The notes under the pieces are model-generated. The model was not told the origin of the DNA. It saw only the letters and a list, made by a program, of their open reading frames with translations, and made no database searches. A stretch of DNA of 6,672 bases, from positions 1 to 6,672 of the forward strand of contig DIUJ01000013.1 of NCBI GenBank assembly GCA_002422315.1, written 5' to 3'. The translations under genes and the position numbers were made by a program. Shown in pieces: positions 5,666-6,672 of this stretch (its first letter is position 1; every line of letters starts with the position of its first letter). Source of the DNA: Bacteroidetes bacterium UBA6161 (GTDB lineage Bacteria; Bacteroidota; Bacteroidia; NS11-12g; UBA955).

Positions 5666-5912
5666 GTTAAGCAAAGAAATCTTGGGTTTGTTGGTGTTTG
5701 AAGAAAGCTTTGTTCATATTTGTGAAGAATGCAGTATAAAAGATAAAAACATCGTTTCTGATGTACTTCGGGTTCTAATAGTAAGAGACTTGGTAAGAGT
5801 TTTTGAAGAAAGAGATGACAAGCTAGTAGCAGTAAATTATGTAGAGCCCGACGAATATAAAAATCAATTCTTTAGAATCTCTGCAAAAGGGCTAAAAACC
5901 ATATCCTTATGA
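5652..5912 (+). CDS. Small protein, possible winged-helix fold, function unknown
   Basis: This encodes an 86-aa protein starting MELDELSKEILGLLVFEESF. I do not recognise a named family. The visible pattern is an N-terminal helix (about 2-15), a second helix near HICEECS, a long helix DKNIVSDVLRVLIVRDLV (31-48), then RVFEERDDKLVAVNYVEP, which could be a beta hairpin wing, and FFRISAKGLKTISL. Ending in 'F-x-I/L-T/S-x-K-G' is common in winged-helix regulators and PadR/MarR-like proteins, so a small wHTH protein is a reasonable guess. It is highly charged with no membrane segment. The ATG at 5652 overlaps the GT2 gene by 14 bp in another frame, and its stop overlaps the globin start (ATGA). The frame is open further upstream, but that part lies wholly inside GT2 and looks like a shadow. 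Confidence 0.75.
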   Translation: MELDELSKEILGLLVFEESFVHICEECSIKDKNIVSDVLRVLIVRDLVRVFEERDDKLVAVNYVEPDEYKNQFFRISAKGLKTISL

Positions 5913-6295
5913 CCCCAAAAAACGACATTCAAACAAGGGAACACATAGTCTTGCTATTGGATACTTTTTATGCAAAAGCAACGGAAGACCCAGAAATAGG
6001 TTACTTTTTTACGGAAATTGCACAACTGGATTTGAAGGCACACATGCCAAAAATGTATTCCTTTTGGTCGCAAATCTTATTGGGCGACAGCTCCTATAGT
6101 GGAAATGTTATGGAGAAACATTTTCAGCTTCATGCAAAGTCTCCATTGCTTTCAGAACATTTCGAAAAATGGATTACACTATGGAAAGAAACTGTAGCGG
6201 AGCTTTTTGTAGGAGAAAAGGCAGAAGAAGCAAAAAGCAGGGCTGCGAGCATAGCAGGAATAATGCAGCATAAAATTGAAAATCTAAGACCCTAA
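5909..6295 (+). CDS. Group III truncated haemoglobin
   Basis: This 128-aa haem protein has the compact 2-on-2 globin fold and would bind O2 or NO in the cytoplasm. Group III features are visible: FYAKA with Tyr21 at the B10 position, KAHMPKMYSFW with His45 at the E7 position and the following Trp53, LLGDSSYSG, then KHFQLHAKSPL with His71 as the likely proximal (F8) haem ligand, and HFEKWITLW with Trp88 at G8. These match the Campylobacter Ctb pattern by position. The C-terminal helix (A105 onwards, EEAKSRAASIAGIM) is also typical, and the length is normal. It is the last gene of the four-gene unit and overlaps the small gene upstream by 4 bp. Members are linked to microaerobic respiration or NO handling; the role here is not shown by the sequence. 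Confidence 0.93.
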   Translation: MTPKNDIQTREHIVLLLDTFYAKATEDPEIGYFFTEIAQLDLKAHMPKMYSFWSQILLGDSSYSGNVMEKHFQLHAKSPLLSEHFEKWITLWKETVAELFVGEKAEEAKSRAASIAGIMQHKIENLRP

Positions 6296-6569
6296 AACGA
6301 ATAAGTATTGAGAGATATGACTCTGAATGATTATAGTCAAACAGATTTATATTTTATTCTGTTGAACCCAAACTAAGGACTTAATTTATTATTTCGTAAT
6401 AATCTAATAATGAATATTATCTAACTTAATTTTCTTTGTCAAATTTCTTCACCTGTTCACACTTACATCTTGCGAGTGAACTAGTATACCGCCTCAGGCG
6501 CATTTAATAAAAATGCATCTGATACTATCAAAAAGCGTGTTTTCAAAACTTTTTCCCTACCTTCGCTTT
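6296..6569. other. Non-coding gap after the globin gene
   Basis: No gene or RNA is recognised in this AT-rich gap. A weak inverted repeat AACAGA/TCTGTT (6340-6345/6358-6363, 12-nt loop) lies about 45 bp after the globin stop, without a clear T-tract. At 6482-6527 a set of nested palindromes could fold as a three-way junction: outer TAGTAT/ATACTA (6482-6487/6522-6527) enclosing GCC-TCA-GGC (6491-6499) and GCATTT-AATAA-AAATGC (6500-6516). Confidence 0.5.
6558..6565 (+). promoter_or_regulatory. Possible -7 box before the right-edge reading frame
   Basis: TACCTTCG fits the Bacteroidetes -7 pattern TAnnTTTG with one mismatch, in a form (TAccTTcG) often seen in this phylum. It ends 4 nt before the ATG at 6570. 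Upstream T-runs occur, but no clear -33 TTG is visible. Confidence 0.35.
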
Positions 6570-6672
6570 ATGTTCCCTACCCCAAAAAATAGCACATATT
6601 CACAGAATACTTTTGGGAGACTTGCTAAACCGCAAATCTATGATTTGGCATCGTATACTTTTGGTAGTATAA
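6570..6672 (+). CDS. Possible partial gene running off the right edge
   Basis: From the ATG at 6570 the frame stays open for 34 codons to the window end, beginning MFPTPKNSTYSQNTFGRLAK. I recognise no family, and the stretch is too short to judge composition. A possible promoter box (TACCTTCG) sits 4 nt upstream, which favours a real gene. Against it, the same bases contain two adjacent hairpins, CAAATC-TAT-GATTTG (6633-6647) and TATACT-TTTGGT-AGTATA (6654-6671), in the style of the hairpin chain at the left edge. The frame may therefore be chance reading through a repeat element. Confidence 0.3.
   Translation, partial: MFPTPKNSTYSQNTFGRLAKPQIYDLASYTFGSI
6633..6671. repeat. Two adjacent hairpins at the right edge
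   Basis: CAAATC/GATTTG (loop TAT) and TATACT/AGTATA (loop TTTGGT) are perfect 6-bp stems separated by 6 nt. Their close packing and small loops recall the chain at 1-170, although the stem sequences differ. Together they suggest another piece of a palindrome-rich element that continues beyond the window. Confidence 0.5.

Noticed and set aside
6340..6363. Rho-independent terminator after the globin gene
   Set aside because: The stem is only 6 bp with a 12-nt loop and no T-tract after it.

Overview
The window looks like a chromosomal segment from a low-GC member of the Bacteroidetes (Bacteroidota). Three things point that way. The proteins (a short CoA-binding protein, a 318-aa MetF, RuvC, a flippase-like membrane protein, a membrane GT2 enzyme and a group III truncated haemoglobin) have the lengths and motifs typical of that phylum. 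There are few Shine-Dalgarno sequences. Several genes are preceded by boxes matching the Bacteroidetes -7 consensus TAnnTTTG. No genus can be assigned from the sequence alone.

Layout. Positions 1-460 contain no convincing gene but are very dense in palindromes. Five consecutive hairpins fill most of 2-170, followed by a short repeat in two direct copies and one inverted copy, and two back-to-back palindromes. Positions 460-876 are AT-rich and nearly featureless. Positions 877-1408 (minus strand) hold a small type II toxin-antitoxin pair of the RelE/ParE type: the antitoxin gene is intact, but the toxin gene carries two in-frame TAA stops and appears dead. Positions 1565-2890 (minus) are a two-gene unit, metF followed 3 bp later by a CoA-binding (YccU-type) protein gene. 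Positions 2966-3541 (minus) are ruvC, probably starting at TTG. A divergent unit on the plus strand (3579-6295) has four tightly overlapping genes: a multi-pass flippase-like membrane protein, a membrane-anchored GT2 glycosyltransferase, an 86-aa protein with a possible winged-helix fold, and a group III truncated haemoglobin. Positions 6296-6569 are non-coding, with a possible three-arm palindrome. A possible partial reading frame runs off the right edge, in sequence that is again hairpin-rich.

How the genes may work together. MetF supplies 5-methyl-THF for methionine synthesis. RuvC resolves Holliday junctions; its RuvA and RuvB partners are not in the window. The membrane protein and the GT2 enzyme overlap by 4 bp (ATGA) and probably act on one envelope glycan or lipid substrate, which is an inference. 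The last two genes are translationally coupled to them, although a globin has no obvious link to glycan synthesis.

The strongest points for a second look are the hairpin chain at the left edge, with a similar architecture at the right edge, and the inactivated toxin beside an intact antitoxin. I do not see a complete, clearly new multi-gene system in this window.
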